Shown here one piece after another: positions 23,029-34,185 of a DNA stretch of 64,000 bases; positions within the stretch are counted from its first letter, which is position 1, and each line of letters begins with the position of its first letter. The translations under genes were made by a program, and so were the position numbers. A model generated the notes under the pieces. That model was not told the DNA's origin and ran no database searches. It saw nothing but the letters and a program-made list of their open reading frames with translations. This stretch comes from Whitmania pigra (taxonomy: Eukaryota > Annelida > Clitellata > Hirudinida > Haemopidae). The stretch lies in NCBI GenBank assembly GCA_021613335.1, contig JAJTWR010000263.1, forward strand, positions 1,577,501 to 1,641,500. The letters run 5' to 3'.

Positions 23029-24779
23029 ATGGCTTCTTACGATAAAGTGAAGTTGGTCGTCGTTGGCGACAGCGGTAAGTTTTTGTGGGTGAATTTAAGC
23101 AATCGAGATTTTGTTTCTTAAATTTATATACAGTAATCATATTATTAGGTGGAAACGATGTAGATAAATGCGAATGCGAGCAGTAGTAAGCATATGTCAC
23201 TTACATTAGTGTGTTCGGCCAACAGGAGTTGGAAAAACATCCCTAGTTCATCTGTTGTGCCACAATGAACCTGTCAAAGAACCTTATTGGACAATTGGAT
23301 GTTCGGTTGAAGTAAGGGTCGGTAAATCATAGAACATTTGTTTGCGTAACATAAAATAATAGACGAGTAGTTTAATTGTATGTCTAGGTACTGACGTGAT
23401 GTACGCCCATCTTAAATTAAGTAAAATCTAATCCATTATTTTGTATCCCTAAATATCTTGTACTTCAACTGATTCATGGAATATTTTGAGATGAAATTAC
23501 TACATTGTCACAATTTGTAACAGCTACATGAGTATAAGGCAGGGACTCCACAAGAAAGAACTTTTTTCATTGAAATGTGGGATGTTGGAGGTTTTTCTGC
23601 TCACCAAAACAGCAGGGCAATATTTTACAATTCAGTCAATGGTCAGTTTTTTCATTAAACATATTTTTTTACAAATTTATTTTTATTGAAATAAGTAACT
23701 CTTATTAGAGTTTAATTTTAACTATTAATTGTTGCTATCTAAAGTATGTACTAGATGTTTAATCAAGTTAGCATCTCGATTACAGGAATTGTATTGGTGC
23801 ATGATCTGACCAATAGGAAGTCTCAGCAGAATCTAAGAAAATGGTTTTCCGAAGTCATCAACAGAGACTCAAAACTTGACAAGGAGGAAGAGTGAATGTT
23901 TTATTATCAATTTTAGATTTCAATTTAATTATTTCATTTCATTATAAAATTAAGATTCTATGTTCAATCTTATGTTTTATTACAAAGTTAGGACTTCATT
24001 TTCAATATGTTTTTAAAATTGATTAAAACGTAATGCATAGAGAATGCTAGATTTCATTTCAAGTTAACACTTGTTTTTAAAATTCACGACATTTTAGTGA
24101 GCTCGATCCGGAGAGGATGGTCGGCAGCAACGTTCCTGTTCTCATCATCGGAACAAAACTCGACCTGGTCGACGGCTCGGGAAGCAACTTTAAGAAGTCG
24201 ATCATCGCAGAAGAACTTTATGCCGACGAGATCAATCTCGTGCGTTTTCGTTTGCTTTTGAGAAACTAAGCTTCCTTTGATTGCCTCTGTTTTTTATGTC
24301 TACATGCAGAATTATTTATTTAATTACGGTGTTTAAGATCATGTGGTGTTAGTTGAAACTTCATTGAGTTGTAATTGTTCTTTAACAAAGGACTCTTCAC
24401 ATGTGAGGCACATTGAACCAGGGACTGGTAATGCTGTCAAACTGAGTCGATTCTTCGACAAGGTACTTCGTGTTCTACTGTTTCATTCTTTCTTGTTTTT
24501 ATTCGGCAGGAATTTTGCAGAGCAACTTCCATATTTTAGTATGAATTAGTTAATATATCATATGAAATAGGTTATAATTTCTTAATTTAATGACAGGTCA
24601 TCGAGCAGAAATTTTACCCTCACAGAGAACAAGTAAGTCAAGGACTTTAATCTCCTTCTATAATAAATCGACTTTAAATGTATTTTATTTATATTTGACT
24701 CCCACTTCAGAACTTCTGCATGGGAATGGAACGAAGACGAAACAACAACAGCAGCAGCAGATTGTTCTCTTTCGACTGA
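23029..24779 (+). CDS. RABL3: Rab-like protein 3 (RABL3) small GTPase
   Basis: Eight exons: 23029-23074, 23226-23311, 23524-23641, 23786-23891, 24098-24239, 24391-24462, 24597-24632 and 24711-24779; 224 aa. Seen: [16 protein letters not shown] and the P-loop GDSGVGKTS, the switch-II-like [15 protein letters not shown], the guanine-specificity box GTKLD, and the RABL3 signature [14 protein letters not shown]. Family knowledge: RABL3 is an atypical Rab-related GTPase that dimerises, lacks C-terminal prenylation cysteines and is linked to trafficking and cell proliferation; this protein also ends without cysteines (a Ser/Asn-rich tail). The only in-frame donor for exon 2 is GAA|gtaagg, which removes about two residues of the VDVRVHDY segment present in vertebrates. 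A poly(A) signal AATAAA follows at 24829-24834. Confidence 0.93.
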
Positions 24780-25254
24780 ATCTTTTGTCCAGTTGTTTAT
24801 ACTTTGTGGTGGAAGTGCTTAATGTATGAATAAAATATTTATAGTTCCAATTAATTAATGTTACTACAAATAAAGATAATAGGGAACCTTCTCAGATTAG
24901 GAGGTTGTCTGTTTATCCTGAAGATGATGCTGAAAAGCCCAAATATGTTGGTCAGTGGTTTGGTGGCAATGAATGAAGTGGTTGAGAGGGTGGGTTGGAT
25001 GTAGCTAGAGGTAGCCAATGCAGCTGCATCAGGCAATCATTGCTGTTGTGGATGGGGTCGAGGATGGCAAATTTTGCACAATGATGATATTAAGAGAATC
25101 TTATATATTATGTTGTAATACTGTTTTTATCGCGTAAGCCGTTACGTTTAATTCTGGCTGGAAGTAAATTGCTAAAATAAATTCTGCAAGTGTTAGAATA
25201 TCATGAGTAAAAGTTGATTCCAACTTATGCTTTTTAAATCTTTTACCGACTGTT

Positions 25255-25905
25255 CTTGCCGCCCGGGGCGGTCATAAGATTTGCTGTACCCGCCCCCTCA
25301 TGGCCGCTAATAATCCGTTAACCTTCAAATTTTCAAAAGGCTCTCACATATTTTTACAATCAAAATGGTTAAAAATTATCCCCACTTTTCCAGCGTATTT
25401 TTTAACAGTTTCAAAATTCATTTGATCGGCAAGTTCCCTCTCTATGGAGAGGACTGCCAAGTCTTATAAAGCCTTGTAAGTCAGGTAAACCTTGATTGGC
25501 AAATCGATAGTCGAAAATAGTTTTTTATTAACTTAAGTTTGGAGGAAGAACGCTCTCCTCTGGGATGACTAATAGCCCGGGAAAATACGCAGCAAGATCA
25601 CAATATTAGGGACTGAATCTCTGTATGAAGCTCAAAAGTTGAAAGGAACCATCGATTTTATCGCTTAATGAAGCTTCCATAAAATACTTAAATCTCTTAC
25701 TTTCGGCAAATAACTCTTTTTTCTCTATGTGTTCATCAGCCACGCCAATCATAATTACCATCCATTGGATTTGATGATGTGAGAAAGGCGTGTTTATTTG
25801 CAAGATCTTGCTTAAATCTGACTCTTCAATAGACGCTGCAAAACACTGAGGAGAGGTGTGGCCGTTTTTTATACTTTTTATTTTTACGAGCCCTCAAAAT
25901 GCCGC
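25255..25905 (-). pseudogene. hAT-type element relic with C-terminal transposase text
   Basis: Minus-strand reading of about 25600-25380 gives, with a frameshift and a stop, GERSSSKLKLI and LSIERELADQMNFETVKKYA, matching the hAT C-terminus (ERSFSKLKLIK...LSIE.E.A..ldF). An open stretch 25803-25606 just upstream probably belongs to the same protein. G/C-rich ends (GCCGCCCGGGGCGG near 25259 and GGGGCGGCATTTTGAGGGC, reversed, near 25887-25905) look like transposon termini. I could not find a clean target duplication. Confidence 0.6.
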
Positions 25906-26400
25906 CCCTGTGGCAACCCCCTTGGTACGCCATTGCTAAAAGCGTACATATGTGATGACTTATCGATGAGCGGAGGTAGAGTCTGACACAATAAGATCTA
26001 GAAAAGTTGAATGGAGACGCTAAGTAATTAATAACTAATTAATTAATTATAGCACATTTTGAATTCTGATTGAAAATTGCCGAGCATAAAGTGAAATGAA
26101 GAAGCTGTGCTTAGTTATGGTTGATGATAAAAAAAATTGTCTAATCAAGACATTGTTTTATTTAATTAATTGTTGAAATGTGTTTAAAAACGGATAGTGG
26201 TCAAAACAAGTAAAACTAATGCCAGAATCGCCTGTGACTGCGTCGTTGCTGTCCTATGCTGCTCGGATTCTGCAGAAATTGATGGTGTTGCTTCTTGTCG
26301 CAGATTTCTAAGGACTTCCTTGAGATTGCTTGAAAATATTAAATTGAATTAAATTGAAAATTAAAAGAAATAGTAGGATTCAGCAATTCGAGATTTCAGC

Positions 26401-28500
26401 ATGAATAAATCCGATTGCAATGGCACTACAACGCCACGACAAATCGAAACATCGCCAACGAAAACGGCTTGCATTTATGTGAGCTCCATCGTTCTTGTGG
26501 TGACAGTGCTTTCCAGTTTGAGCCTATTGCGTTTCATCATTTCCATTTGCCACTACGAGTACACCACTGGCAGAACTGTATGCTCACCGCAGAACGTCGT
26601 ACTTGAGAGGTTGCCCATAGAGATCCCAAGCAGGACCATATTTCTCAGGATCGGTGGTTCTGAGTACTTTGACTCCATTGAAGTTTTCAACGCCAGCAAG
26701 CATGAACATCACGAAGAATGGGAGAAGGGAAGCACCATCGAACACTCCCTCACCCTTCTAGATGCTTCTAACTTTTCTCGATTTAAGAACCTTAAAGAAC
26801 TCACTCTTTTCAGGTGTGGAGTTGAACAGATCAATGAATACACATTCGCCAATCTAACTAAACTGAAAAAGCTCAGTCTGAGGAACAATAGACTTATATG
26901 GATCCAAGAAAGAGCATTTGCCGGATTGTGGAACCTGTCACTTCTCGACTTATCGAATAATCCGCTATTAACCCTTGGAAATCGTTTGTTTAGTGGATCC
27001 ACATTTGTTACATTGACTTTGGAGGGCATGGGAAACTTAACATTAATTGAGAATGAAACTTTCGACAACACAACTCTGGATAATCTGATTATTAGTGGTG
27101 CATCAATGTTAGCTATTTCGAGAAGTTCTTTCGATGAGCTGTGGCAATCTCTCAAAACTTTGACGTTTGTTGATAATTCGAGAAAACTGACCATAGATGA
27201 TGAAACCTTTGAAAGTTTTGAACTTCTCAACATCTTGAATTTGACTAACAGCAGTCTGTCGCAAGTTTCATTTCTTGGACTTTCTGATATCAGCACCATC
27301 ATTCTTGATCTCAACACTTTTGATAATGATACCTTTCAATTTGCAAATGAGAGGTGAGTTATTGAAACATTATGATTGCGAATTAATTCATTTCGATACA
27401 AAAGTGTACAAATTTTATTCAGAGAGTACTTCATAGGGACGAAACACCTTTCAATATCAGGAGCTAACCTATCCAAAGTCCCTGAGGAAATATCCAAAAT
27501 TTATAAGCAACTGGAAACCTTGATTTTGAGCAAAAACAACATAGCGAGCATAAGTGCTGAGGATTTTTGTGACATGAACGAGTTGATTTTCTTAGATTTG
27601 TCTCACAACAAAATATCCATCATTAATGGAAACATAGTCGAGCAACTTCTGCAACTATCGAGATTTCAGCTCCACTCGAACCTTCTAAGTGCTTTACCTC
27701 AAGAATTAGACGCATTCTTTTACAAACTCCAAGCAGTGACAATATCTGGCAACCCCTTCCACTGCAACTGCAACCTAAAGTGGTTCTCAGATTGGTTGAA
27801 AACTTCCAATTTTTCCAGGAAAATATTTGAAGATGTGGATTTGGTCAATTGTTCGATACCTGAAAACGTCAATATTTTGAAAGTAGGAAGAAGTTACATT
27901 CAATTTTATATCTCAAATGTTCAGAAGAATATTTTATAAATTACAATTTTTTAAATAATCAATGACAATGTGTTTATATTTGTATATAATTGTATTAAGG
28001 CAGGACGTAATGCATTTCTCTGTTACGAACCAACAATTGAGAAACACTTTTTCACGGAACCACCGGACGGAGACCTCATAACGTTGGAATGCTCCATAAC
28101 AGGAGATCCTCCTCCAATTATTATTTGGGAGCGTCTTCTGAATGAACGTGATTTGGCAAACATCCTGGTAGATGAAGCCATTCCTAAAATAATTCCAGAA
28201 GAACTTAGGAAGCCCATCGATATAAATACCACGCACCAAGTAGAACATTCTTCATCTACGGGTTTGTACGTTGCTCATTCCACCTTGTCCATCTCCTTAC
28301 CTGGAAATTTCACCTGCATTGGAAAGAATAGTATGGGAAGTGTCAAGCACACGTTCGACACCAACTTGCTGCCCATAACGAAGAAGCACTTCAAAGCGGA
28401 AAATCTCGAGAAAATCCAACTTCTGGCGAGCTTCGAAGGAGCAGTGGTGGCAGTGACTCTTCTTTTGATCATCGGTTACCTGCTCAAAGGGGAAAGTTGA
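26401..28500 (+). CDS. LRR and Ig-domain single-pass membrane protein
   Basis: Three exons: 26401-27353, 27423-27882 and 28000-28500; 637 aa. A hydrophobic N-terminal segment (about residues 22-48, IYVSSIVLVVTVLSSLSLL) is a signal anchor or long signal peptide. About ten leucine-rich repeats follow (LKELTLFRCGVEQI, LKKLSLRNNRLIWI, LSLLDLSNNPLLTL, LIFLDLSHNKISII), then an LRR C-terminal cap (NPFHCNCNLKWFSDWL with further Cys), one Ig-like domain (LECSITGDPPPIIIWERL ... GNFTCIGKNSMG), and a transmembrane helix near 615-633 (VAVTLLLIIGYLL) ending only four residues before the stop. The order matches LRIG/LINGO/Kekkon-type cell-surface adhesion or receptor-modulating proteins, but I cannot name an orthologue. 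Many N-X-S/T sites fit an extracellular location. Poly(A) signal at 28793-28798. Confidence 0.85.
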
Positions 28501-29675
28501 CTTCGCAACCTGGTTGTTTTGGCAGTTCTAGGCTTTATTATTAAGCTTGATAAACCGCACTTTTTAAAGTCTTTTTAAACCACCAATAGTTAGTTTTGAT
28601 TTTATTTTTGGAGTTTGTTTGGATTTATATAATTTTGTTTATTTAAATAACCGTATGATCTAAAAGGCCCTGTATCTAGCAACTTTGAAATTGCTATTCA
28701 AACACATAAAACTGTCCATTTCAAACTATTTATCGCGTGTTATATTCTGTGTATTTTTAAATACTTTATACGACTTTATAATGACCTTATTCAATAAAGC
28801 ATGGGTTATTTTGAAGGGTACTTCGTGAAATAGACGTTCTGAACTAAGAGCAGAATCTATGATTAAGTAAATCGATAAAAATTAAATGTAAAACTCGGAA
28901 TGATGTCACAGAATGTAAGAGTCCATAAGATTGAATTTGAAAGAATTTTTTGCAAGGTTTGCCTGCAAAACAAAATTGTGGCTAAATATTTTCAATGACG
29001 CTGCAATAACTGGCTGAACTAATTGATTGGCGATGCAACGAAATGCTTGCCTTGCCGGTGTATTTTTACCTGCAAGCAATTAAAAATTTTTTTTTTTGGT
29101 TAGTTAAAGATTCTATAAATATCCAGGTTACAAGTAAATCTTCTGATCAAACGAGTCATAATATAAGAAATAATAAATCATCAAAAATGTTGAAGAACTC
29201 TTCAAAGTATTCCAATCTTAATCTTAATCTGTTTATAATGAATATTTATGAAAATTTATTCGGTCTTGTACTTACGTTTGACCAAAGATCACACAATCGT
29301 AAAAGCGTTTATCTGCATTCTTTATCTGTAAAGTTTATCAGTAACCTGTTATGTTACAACAGTCCAACTCATTTCAGACAATTCAATTTTGGGTACCGTT
29401 AGCTTTTGGTGAAATATTTGTATATTTAAGCAAAGGTATCTTCTTGACATGGATCAGTCTTAAATCTTGGAAGAAAAGAATTTAACAGAAATTTCAAGCA
29501 TAAGGCAGAGAACAAAGCGTGGCGTACGTTAACATAAAAAATAAATTAAACGCGATGAATATTTAAGCGATTAATTATTCTTACTTAATAAATAACAGAC
29601 CGTTGCAACCGATTTGCATTGTAATTTATTTTACGAATATTTCTTGACCGACCATCTTTAAACGTGAATCTTCAC
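28501..29675. other. 3' UTR and intergenic sequence, no gene seen
   Basis: 3' UTR of the LRR/Ig gene to about 28810, then AT-rich sequence. The open stretch 29043-29402 has no recognisable domain and no start or splice context. Confidence 0.5.
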
Positions 29676-30928
29676 TCAGGCCACTTCTTCTACAATTCCA
29701 TGACCCACTTCCTCGTCGTCGGTGTACTTGAACGAATCCACTCTGATGAGTTGTTGAGCTCCATAAACCGCCCTCAGATGGCCTTTGGTCAGGTACTGAA
29801 CCACGTTATCCTCAACCCTGGAAAAGCCGTGGTCTGACCTCAGAATGCGAGACAAGTTGTCGGCCGAAATCTCAAGGATTTCCAGACATTGTTTTGTCTT
29901 CTTGTCTTTTACGTAGACTGGAACGATGGAATGGATTGCTCTGATGGTGGTTGTGATGACAAAGTCTGCCGTTAATTCTTCTTCCCTGATTATCAGTGCT
30001 GCCACCACGCGAGACTTTCTTTCGACTTTGACCTGAAATTGTTCGTAGGAATCTTATTTATTAGGAAATCTATTAATTTAAAACTAAACTTTAATTTAAA
30101 TTCATACTAATTAATGCGATGACTATTTCATTTTTCTTTGATTAACAATGCAAATAATAGTATAAATTGTAATCAGTTGAATAAATTACCATAGCTCATC
30201 CTAATAATAACAACTTAATTAATTACTTGGCTGTCAACTCCCCAAGTAAGATTCTCTTCGATTGTTTGACCTGTCGCCTTAGTCACCTGAAGTTCTCCAC
30301 TCAAACCACCTGTGATCCTGCAGGTGTCTATCTCACCTCCAGCCAGAGAATCAGATCTTGGGAGGGAAGGCGAGGTGGGAAGAGAAAGTCTGACATCCAC
30401 CTGTCCTCCGATCTTGAATCCTCTCTGAATGTTGACGTCACACCTCGAGGTTGTCTTCCTCTCCGTTTTAAAAGTGAATGTTTGCCCTTCGTCGCTCGTG
30501 TTCGTGAATTCGGTTCGAAACAAGCAGAGGTCTCGTTGTACAACCTGCTTCTTCATCTTGTCGACGGCTGTTCTCGGCCTGAGGAAACCAGAAGGATCGG
30601 ATTCTTGCTGAGATCGAATGTTGAATTTGGTCAAACAGTGATTTATGTCCAAGTAGCTCCAGTTCACTTCCAATTCGTATCTTAAAACATTAATGTCATT
30701 CTTATTATATGCTTTTTTTGAAGGGTAGTAATAGCATTGCATTATTAATTATGTATTTATTTTTAGAATTACAAATAGAAAATTTAAAAATTACTTTTTA
30801 TTTTTAAATATTCTGTCAAAAAAGTTGGTTTCAGCGAGTTCATTCCACGCAAAATCCGTGAGAAGTCGATCGAGGTCCACCATTGGATCCCTGTTCATCG
30901 ATCTCCCCCCAAGTGAAAAGAACGGCAT
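29676..30928 (-). CDS. Protein with aerolysin/ETX-MTX2-like fold (function unknown)
   Basis: Three exons on the minus strand: 30928-30795, 30680-30227 and 30032-29676; 314 aa from the ATG at 30928-30926. The frame may also open from an acceptor at 30941, so an extra 5' exon is possible. The middle and last exons are rich in alternating Ser/Thr/Val strands and contain the block LTWGVDSQ, then VKVERKSRVVAALIIREEEL, which I associate with the pore-forming module of aerolysin-like proteins in animals and bacteria. An N-terminal alpha-helical segment of about 45 residues precedes it. No signal peptide or transmembrane helix is visible. The family has members with lytic, defensive or egg-coat roles; which applies here cannot be read from the sequence. 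The assignment rests on remembered motifs. Confidence 0.55.
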
Positions 30929-31019
30929 TCTTGTTGTTTGCTGGAATTTAATCATTTAAACCAATTTAATAATACTACAAATACTTTAACGTCATTTAAT
31001 AAACTATAAATAATTTAAT

Positions 31020-31490
31020 ATATAAATAATTAATAGAACAGTGACCAGGCTTCAACTTTCGATCGACTGCTTAAAGTTTATCAAATCTGAAGAACAGATT
31101 CACGAAGGAATTTATTATGTCTCTGACGACTCGAGCATCCAGTCTTATTCCTACTTCTGTCAGTCCAAGTCTGTGGCTGAGCTTCAACAAGCATGGTTGG
31201 TGGTATTTGAAGCGTCATAATTTTGCATTTGAGTGAAATTTCAAGCAAAACACGGTCAGAACATCAGACATCCAAGGAAGGAATTGAACATCACAAATCA
31301 GTCGAAAGCTGCGAATGTTTCAATTTTCATCATGCGTTCCGACGCCTTGGAAGGCCAACACATGCCTCAACACAAGTTTCGAACACGGCACACTTCGGCA
31401 ACATCGCCTCCCAGCGATGAAATCGCGTCGGCCACGATCGCCCGACGAGAAGATAAGGAATGCATTTGGCTAAGATTCGTCCTCCAATGA
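31020..31490 (+). other. Open stretches on plus strand, unassigned
   Basis: 31032-31220 is open behind an acceptor-like AATAG and reads as mixed composition (IYYVSDDSSIQSYSYFC), vaguely like a PH-domain end. 31233-31490 is open in another frame. No domain is clearly recognisable and no convincing splice path joins them. They may be exons of an unknown gene or a pseudogene. Confidence 0.25.
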
Positions 31491-31687
31491 CGTTTGATCA
31501 ATGGCGCTATGTGAGTAAAGTTATACTTACGCCGAAATTACAACTTGCACATCGCACATTGCACAAGATAATCAGATTTCAAGTTGGTGAGAAAAGTGTT
31601 TTTTCAACGCGAGTCGGCATCAGATAGGGGCGAAAGTGTTCATCATTCCATTAAGAAAGACTAATCGTGTATCATCATAGCCAGGAG

Positions 31688-31787
31688 CTCCACCGACCCC
31701 ACAACCTACGGTCTAGGCAGTATTCGAACCACCGATTAAGCCCTGCAGAAGCGAACTCATTGACCACTCCTCTACCGCGAACGACGG
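31688..31787 (-). mobile_element. Possible second tRNA-like SINE family
   Basis: Minus-strand text GGTAGAGGAGTGGTCAATG followed about 30 bases later by GGTTCGAATACTGCC resembles the spacing of tRNA A and B boxes (Ser/Leu type). Only one copy is in the window and I found no target duplication, so this is weak. Confidence 0.35.
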
Positions 31788-31879
31788 GTGGGTGGCCTCT
31801 TCTGCTTGGGTGTACGTAGCGGAGACGTCCGAACTTCAGTCGATGTCCAACAGCGATGTTCAGTTCATCACCGACAGGT

Positions 31880-32799
31880 TTATTAATTCAAATAATTCAA
31901 TAAATAAATAATTTATTAATAAATAAATCAAATAATTCAATAACAAACTAAATTTTACACATTTAAGTGATCAAACATACAACGTCAAATAAAAAAGGGT
32001 CAGATACAAGATGCATGTTTCATCCGCAAATTTAATTCCCATGGTGAATGAGAATTACTTTGTGATTGATTTCAATTGCAAATGACATCTGAAACCGACG
32101 AACAATAGCATTAATAAATGCCTTCGCCATTTGTATAATTATATTATGTTTTTCATTGTATGTAAAGCTCGTAAAAACAAACACATTTGTCGAAATGCAT
32201 AAAATATAAAATGCAAACGGATTATTAAACAACAGCACAAAACATACTTTAAAAAACAGTTAAAATAATGACGAATAATAAAGATTGAATTGCAAGTAAG
32301 AGCAGTGCAACGAGGGACCGTGTGCTAACGCGAAGCTAAATGTGATTATTAGAGCTTCATTTCCAAGATTCTGTTTAAAGCATGTTAAATTAGTTGAATT
32401 TGTACATATTTGTACAGTAAAACTTTTACTGATAAAATATAAGAAATACAATTATAAGAAACGCAACTCTTAGACTTTGTAGTTATGCTGGTAAAAAGTC
32501 ATTTATTGGTTTGCCTTGTTTTTAATATTTCACATTGCAAAATATTTCTAACGCATTCAGACAGTTTGAGTAATTCTTAATTGCCCATATGGACAAATCA
32601 GTAATCCATGCACAGTCCAAAGCTTTTTTACAACCAATTCGGGTGTTTTTACTTTCAAATGATTTTTTAGACCATTAATTTTCCCGCGATGAAAGTTTCG
32701 GCGATGAATTTTCCTTGACCCCTTTTGAATATGTTTTTCACCGGGACAAAGTACATGAACGCATATATAGATTGTATTTGAAATAATAAGAGATAACAA
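31880..32799. other. No recognisable gene
   Basis: AT-rich sequence downstream of the FLYWCH-MULE ORF. The small minus-strand ORFs at 32032-32238, 32260-32451 and 32557-32799 show no family resemblance. Confidence 0.5.
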
Positions 32800-34185
32800 T
32801 TAAAAATTAAAATTGGAAGCCAATACCCTTAAATATTCAACAATATTCTGTTTATCATGTTCATTTATTATATTTTGAAGTCTTAGGGAAGCGTTTTCAT
32901 GACAGCTTTGTGAAATATTGTGTTTGATGTCAGCCACGTGTTGTTCCAATTTGTCCTCATTAATGGCTTGTTCGTTCTGCAGTGCTTGAATAAACAACCA
33001 TATATTTGAATAATTTGCCCCAATTGAATCACCGAATGTCCTACGCCAACTCTCACAGGAAGCATAAGTTTTCGACGAGGCGTTCAAACCATCTTCATAA
33101 CAGTTCCAAAGATTGTGCGGGAATCGAGGCGGTCTTCGGCCGTGTCGATTTGGTCGTCCGATCCACGTGTCTTCGAAGTGATCCAAAAAGGGTTGTGCGT
33201 TTTCAGGAAGAGAATCGGCCAACTGTTCAAACGATGAAACCACGTCTGACACCGGCACAAAAGCCAGCGCGGCAACCATCCTCAGTTGCATCGCGAATTC
33301 CTTATCATTCTCGTAACGATGTTGCAGCCCGTTGAACTGGATATTTCTCCAGAGGCTTTCACAAAAATTAAAAAAACATCCTTTAGGCTTTGATGCAGGA
33401 AAATTATGTTTATAAGCGTCAACAAATGATAATTCAAAGTTCATCATTACTGTCACGGGTGACAGGTTTGAGTTGGCATCCGTGAGCCGCGAAAACAATC
33501 TGTTGTAAGTTTCTTGAGTAGTGGACGGCAATAAAGCATAAACAAATGGCATAGTGCTTTCGTCGATACATCCGTGAATCACGTACAACTGAGAAAATGG
33601 AGGAGGAACGGTCTTAAAAGTTCCATCGGCAAACCAACACGTTGATTTGGACAATAGTTTGAGATTTTGTTCCGTACCGAAAATAAGCATTCTATCGGAG
33701 TCATCGCCCGTGTCCGACATCAAAAACGGATCGCCTTTGTGAGTAATCTGAAGCTCTTTTGGAATAATTAGGCCAGTCAATGAATTAGGTTTTGGCAATG
33801 GCCGACGAGCTTCACGTCTTGCATTACGAATGTTCTTTTTGAGCGATTCCAAGGATGGCATTTGATCTGCTGCCACTTGTGAAAGCCCGACGAAGGCATC
33901 GGTAACGATTTTCCGAATGTCCTGATTTGTTTTCGCCTTCTCCTTCATAACATTTACCACCTTCGTCACTTCCACCCTGGCACTGTTTCCGGCATGGTTA
34001 TGTTCACCTATCTGCTTAATGACCTCGTTTTTCATCGTATGAACACGTGCGCGGCATTTGAACTTTTGATTTTGGTCGCATTTCCAATACAATTTTTCAC
34101 CGCATCTCCTGTCATTGACATATAAATGTCCGGAGTACACTAATTTCTGCTTCCCTTTCTCACTTGATACAAATTCAAGAGTCAT
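32800..34185 (-). CDS. FLYWCH zinc finger plus MULE transposase-derived protein
   Basis: Single uninterrupted 461-aa ORF with ATG at 34185. Residues about 5-64 form a FLYWCH finger (YWKC with C36, C44, and the HNH at 62-64). Residues about 180-400 form a MULE transposase domain: the first catalytic Asp is in WFADGTFK (D187). The expected second catalytic Asp in the VMTDFE-type motif is Asn here (MMNFE, N249), and the usual CxxH that follows is GCFFNFC (C270, N273). Such FLYWCH-MULE proteins are widespread in invertebrates as transposases or domesticated DNA-binding proteins. The intact frame with lost catalytic residues means either a very recent dead copy or a domesticated gene. No inverted ends were found around it. 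Confidence 0.85.
   Translation of the reverse strand: MTLEFVSSEKGKQKLVYSGHLYVNDRRCGEKLYWKCDQNQKFKCRARVHTMKNEVIKQIGEHNHAGNSARVEVTKVVNVMKEKAKTNQDIRKIVTDAFVGLSQVAADQMPSLESLKKNIRNARREARRPLPKPNSLTGLIIPKELQITHKGDPFLMSDTGDDSDRMLIFGTEQNLKLLSKSTCWFADGTFKTVPPPFSQLYVIHGCIDESTMPFVYALLPSTTQETYNRLFSRLTDANSNLSPVTVMMNFELSFVDAYKHNFPASKPKGCFFNFCESLWRNIQFNGLQHRYENDKEFAMQLRMVAALAFVPVSDVVSSFEQLADSLPENAQPFLDHFEDTWIGRPNRHGRRPPRFPHNLWNCYEDGLNASSKTYASCESWRRTFGDSIGANYSNIWLFIQALQNEQAINEDKLEQHVADIKHNISQSCHENASLRLQNIINEHDKQNIVEYLRVLASNFNF

Noticed and set aside
26709..27317. 202-codon antisense ORF
   Set aside because: Shadow of the LRR/Ig exon on the plus strand, whose product has clear domains.
30227..30685. 152-codon plus-strand ORF
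   Set aside because: Antisense shadow of the middle exon of the aerolysin-like gene, which has matching splice phases on the minus strand.
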